From Closterium sp. NIES-65 (lineage: Eukaryota; Streptophyta; Zygnematophyceae; Desmidiales; Closteriaceae), in NCBI GenBank assembly GCA_948144175.1, contig CANXME010000805.1:1-64000 (forward strand): a stretch of DNA of 64,000 bases, written 5' to 3'. Position numbers and translations under genes: made by a program. Position 1 is the stretch's first letter. Each line of letters begins with the position of its first letter. The notes beneath the pieces are model-generated. The model searched no databases. It saw only the letters and a program-made list of their open reading frames with translations, and was not told where the DNA came from. Below are positions 62,255-64,000 of the stretch, in pieces.

Positions 62255-64000
62255 ATGGCCACCCCCAAAATCTCACTTTTGACGCTGAGGGGAGGGCCAT
62301 TGACTTTGCCGTCTGGATCGAGGACCTGCAGCTGTACTTACTGTGTGATGCGATAGATGAGGTCTCTCTCTTTGACTTTGTCTCTGGCGCTGTCCCTGCC
62401 CCGCCTGCTGATGCTGACTCTGCCGTTCGCTCCAAGTGGGCGACCCGCGATGCTGCTGCACGTCTTGCTGTGCGTCGCCACCTCCCTTCTTCTGAGCGTG
62501 CCCACTTTAGTCAGTGCAAGACCGCTCAGGCCTTGTACGACGCTGTAGTTGCGCGCTACTCCTCCCCTTCCTCCGCTACCCTTAGCCGCCTCATGCTACC
62601 GTTTCTCTTCCCTGACCTCGCTTCCTTTCCCACTGTCGCTGACCTCGTTACCCACCTCCGCGCTAGTGACACCCGCTACCGCGCTGCCCTTCCTGCTGAG
62701 TTCCGCGCTGCGAACCCTCCTCCCATGTACATCACTCTCTACTTTCTCGTCACCCGTCTCCCTGAGTCCCTTCGTGTCGTTAGGGACCAGTTTCTCTCTG
62801 TCTGTCCCACCACTCTCACTGTCGACCTCCTTGAGGAGTCCCTGCTAGCGGCTGAGAAGAGTATTGTCGCTGTAGGGGCCTCTCGGGGTGACCCTCGCAC
62901 CCCCATCTTTGAGGGGTGTGGTCCCTCCCCCCTGCTGCCCTCTGTCGCCTCTGCCGCTGCGGCCGACCTCGTTGGTTTTGAGTCGGTCGGCGCGGCGTCT
63001 GCCCCCAGTGGCAGACGCCGCACTGGCAAGGGCAAGGGGGGCAAGGGAGCGGGTGGAGCCAGAGGGGGCGGTGGAGGAGGCGGTGGGGGTGGAGGGGGGA
63101 GTGGGGGTGGCGGGGGGGGTGGTGGCGGGAGTGGAGGTAGTAGTGGCGGCGGTGGAGGCGGAGGTGGCGGCGGAGGTGGTAGCGGAGGAGGCGGTGGGAG
63201 CGGTGGGAGCGACGGTCCTGGTGGGGGAGGTGGCGGTGGCGACGGGGGTGGCGGTGGAGGCGGGGGTGGCGGTGGAGGAGGGGGTCGGAGTGGCTCGTCC
63301 CAGCGGAGCAGCTCTGGGGGTGGTCAGCGCCAGCAGCAGCAGCAGCAGCAGCCACAGCAGCAGCCGCAGCAGCAGCAGCGCTCTCGCACCGTCCCCGGCC
63401 CTCAGCAGCTCCGTGAGTGGTACTTGCAGCGTCAGCGCGGTGGTGCGCTTGGTCCCTGCCCCTACGTTCTTCGCACTGGTGACCGTGCAGGGGAGAGGTG
63501 TGGAGGCGCCCACACAGCCCGTCGCTGCTTTGGCCGCCTGACCGACGCCTGGCGTCAGCAGTTTCCGGAGGCCGCTGAGATCCCCCGCTGGGGAGAGCTG
63601 TCTAGGGCTGGTGTAGCTATTTATGATCTTGATTTTGATGCTATTCTCTCTGCTATGTATGCTGTGACTGGTAGTGATGAGGATGACTGTTACCGGTGTT
63701 TCCCGCCCGACCCGGGCATTGGTACTGCCGCGTCAGGTACTAGTGAGGCTGCTGCTCTAGGTGCCAGTGCGTCTGTGCTTTCAGGTACTGGTGAGTCCGC
63801 CCTCTCAGGTACTGTGTCGGCTTCGGCCTCTCACACCTTCACCCTTGACTCTGGAGCGTCTCGCTCCTTCTTTAGGGACCGCACCACTCTCACGCCGCTG
63901 ATTCGGCCTGTTGCGGTGTCCCTGGCGGACCCCTCTGGGGGGCCTGTCCTGTCTCGCTTCTCCACTGTCCTCCCGTGTCCGGCGGCCCCCTCTGGCACCC
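62255..64000 (+). CDS. gag-pol: Retrotransposon Gag-Pol polyprotein, N-terminal part (partial, frame break near start)
   Basis: Structural and protease part of a copia-type polyprotein that would form the cytoplasmic virus-like particle and process itself. One plus-strand frame is open without a stop from 62212 to the window end, about 596 codons. It contains a Gag-like domain to about 62960 (landmarks YLLCDAID, KTAQALYDAVVARY, THLRASDTRYRAALPAEF, MYITLYF), a basic GRRRTGKGKGGKG stretch at 63010-63048, a glycine tract at 63061-63288, a glutamine tract at 63325-63381, a zinc-knuckle-like cluster at 63457-63528, and DSGAS at 63847-63861. The best start, ATG at 62255 (MATPK), is one frame away: it meets TAG at 62354, and the main frame has no ATG until 62593. 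An indel in the C5A4 run at 62262-62270 would explain this, either as real inactivation or as sequencing error. Integrase and reverse transcriptase are expected downstream. Confidence 0.88.
63061..63288 (+). other. Polyglycine tract of Gag
   Basis: Seventy-six codons, nearly all glycine, using GGT, GGC, GGA and GGG freely with scattered Ser, Asp, Pro and Arg. Mixed codon use suggests the protein sequence is maintained rather than a simple DNA repeat expansion. It sits between a Lys/Arg-rich segment and a Gln-rich segment, where nucleic-acid-binding, disordered parts of Gag are expected. Confidence 0.9.
63325..63381 (+). other. Polyglutamine tract of Gag (CAG repeat)
   Basis: CAG codons predominate, with one CGC, one CCA and one CCG, giving runs of 7, 3 and 4 glutamines. 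Unlike the glycine tract it uses a single codon, so it may be a simple trinucleotide expansion. Confidence 0.9.
63457..63528 (+). other. Atypical zinc knuckle in Gag
   Basis: Cys codons at 63457, 63499 and 63526 and a His codon at 63511 give C-x13-C-x3-H-x4-C. The retroviral CCHC knuckle is C-x2-C-x4-H-x4-C, so the last half matches closely while the first loop is much longer. Its position after the disordered tract and before the protease is where the nucleocapsid finger is expected. A further C-x2-C pair (63688, 63697) lies downstream. Confidence 0.6.
63847..63861 (+). other. Retrotransposon aspartic protease active site (DSGAS)
   Basis: TLDSGAS followed by an SFFRD segment matches the catalytic Asp-Ser-Gly motif of retrotransposon proteases, which act as dimers with one Asp from each subunit. 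The catalytic Asp is the GAC at 63847. Only about the first 50 residues of the domain lie within the window. Confidence 0.88.

Larger units (their letters stand above)
61055..64000 (+). mobile_element. Ty1/copia-type LTR retrotransposon, 5' part, truncated by the window end
   Basis: Order seen: LTR with TGT...ACA ends, a tRNA-iMet-like primer-binding site, a GC-rich leader, then a gag-pol frame with Gag, zinc knuckle and the DSGAS protease motif. Protease directly after Gag in one frame fits both copia and gypsy; the copia assignment rests on the iMet primer site and on recognition of the Gag and protease-flanking sequence from memory. Integrase, reverse transcriptase, RNase H, the polypurine tract and the 3' LTR would lie beyond 64000. 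The element abuts the inverted 31-bp satellite; the bases before the LTR, GCTAG at 61050-61054, are the predicted 5-bp target-site duplication. Confidence 0.88.

Noticed and set aside
61840-63513. Minus-strand open frames, including Gly/Ala/Ser- and His/Arg-rich ones
   Set aside because: They are antisense to the leader repeats and to the Gag glycine tract, and their composition mirrors the coding strand.
62357-63541. Plus-strand open frames beginning at 62357, 62549 and 62888
   Set aside because: They lie in the frame one base off the Gag frame, show no Gag-like motifs, and are overlapped entirely by the longer open Gag-Pol frame.

Overview
The window is eukaryotic, non-coding satellite DNA that ends in the 5' part of an LTR retrotransposon. 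About 61 of 64 kb consists of three unrelated tandem repeats lying end to end. No rRNA, tRNA, CRISPR array or conventional host gene can be supported. A Ty1/copia-type element with a tRNA-iMet-like primer site and a long glycine-rich Gag points to the green plant lineage. From memory, such Gly-rich copia Gags are common in streptophyte algae, but this assignment is tentative because no host gene is present.

Layout: (A) 1-4845, a 17-bp minisatellite read on the plus strand. (B) 4846-31041, about 26 kb of a 31-bp satellite, built from nested higher-order duplications of 279, 775, 1731, about 2782 and 3585 bp. (C) 31042-54864, about 24 kb of a degenerate GTGGAC hexamer. It has two domains: a plain one to about 36.79 kb, then one punctuated by GAGGACTTG-type variants, with its own duplications of about 995, 1130 and 1733 bp. 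(A') 54865-57299, the 17-bp minisatellite inverted. (B') 57300-61054, the 31-bp satellite inverted, in a T-richer and more variable subfamily. The order is A-B-C-A'-B', so the right flank is inverted in orientation but not in order. A single palindromic duplication cannot explain this.

At 61055 the satellite stops at a TGT...ACA LTR of 131 bp, followed directly by the primer-binding site, a very GC-rich leader of about 1 kb full of short tandem repeats, and a gag-pol reading frame. That frame contains a Gag domain, a glycine tract, a glutamine tract, an atypical zinc knuckle and the DSGAS aspartic-protease motif, and runs off the window. A reading-frame break lies near the start of gag. The many very long open frames in the hexamer and 17-bp arrays arise from stop-free repeat units and are not annotated as genes.
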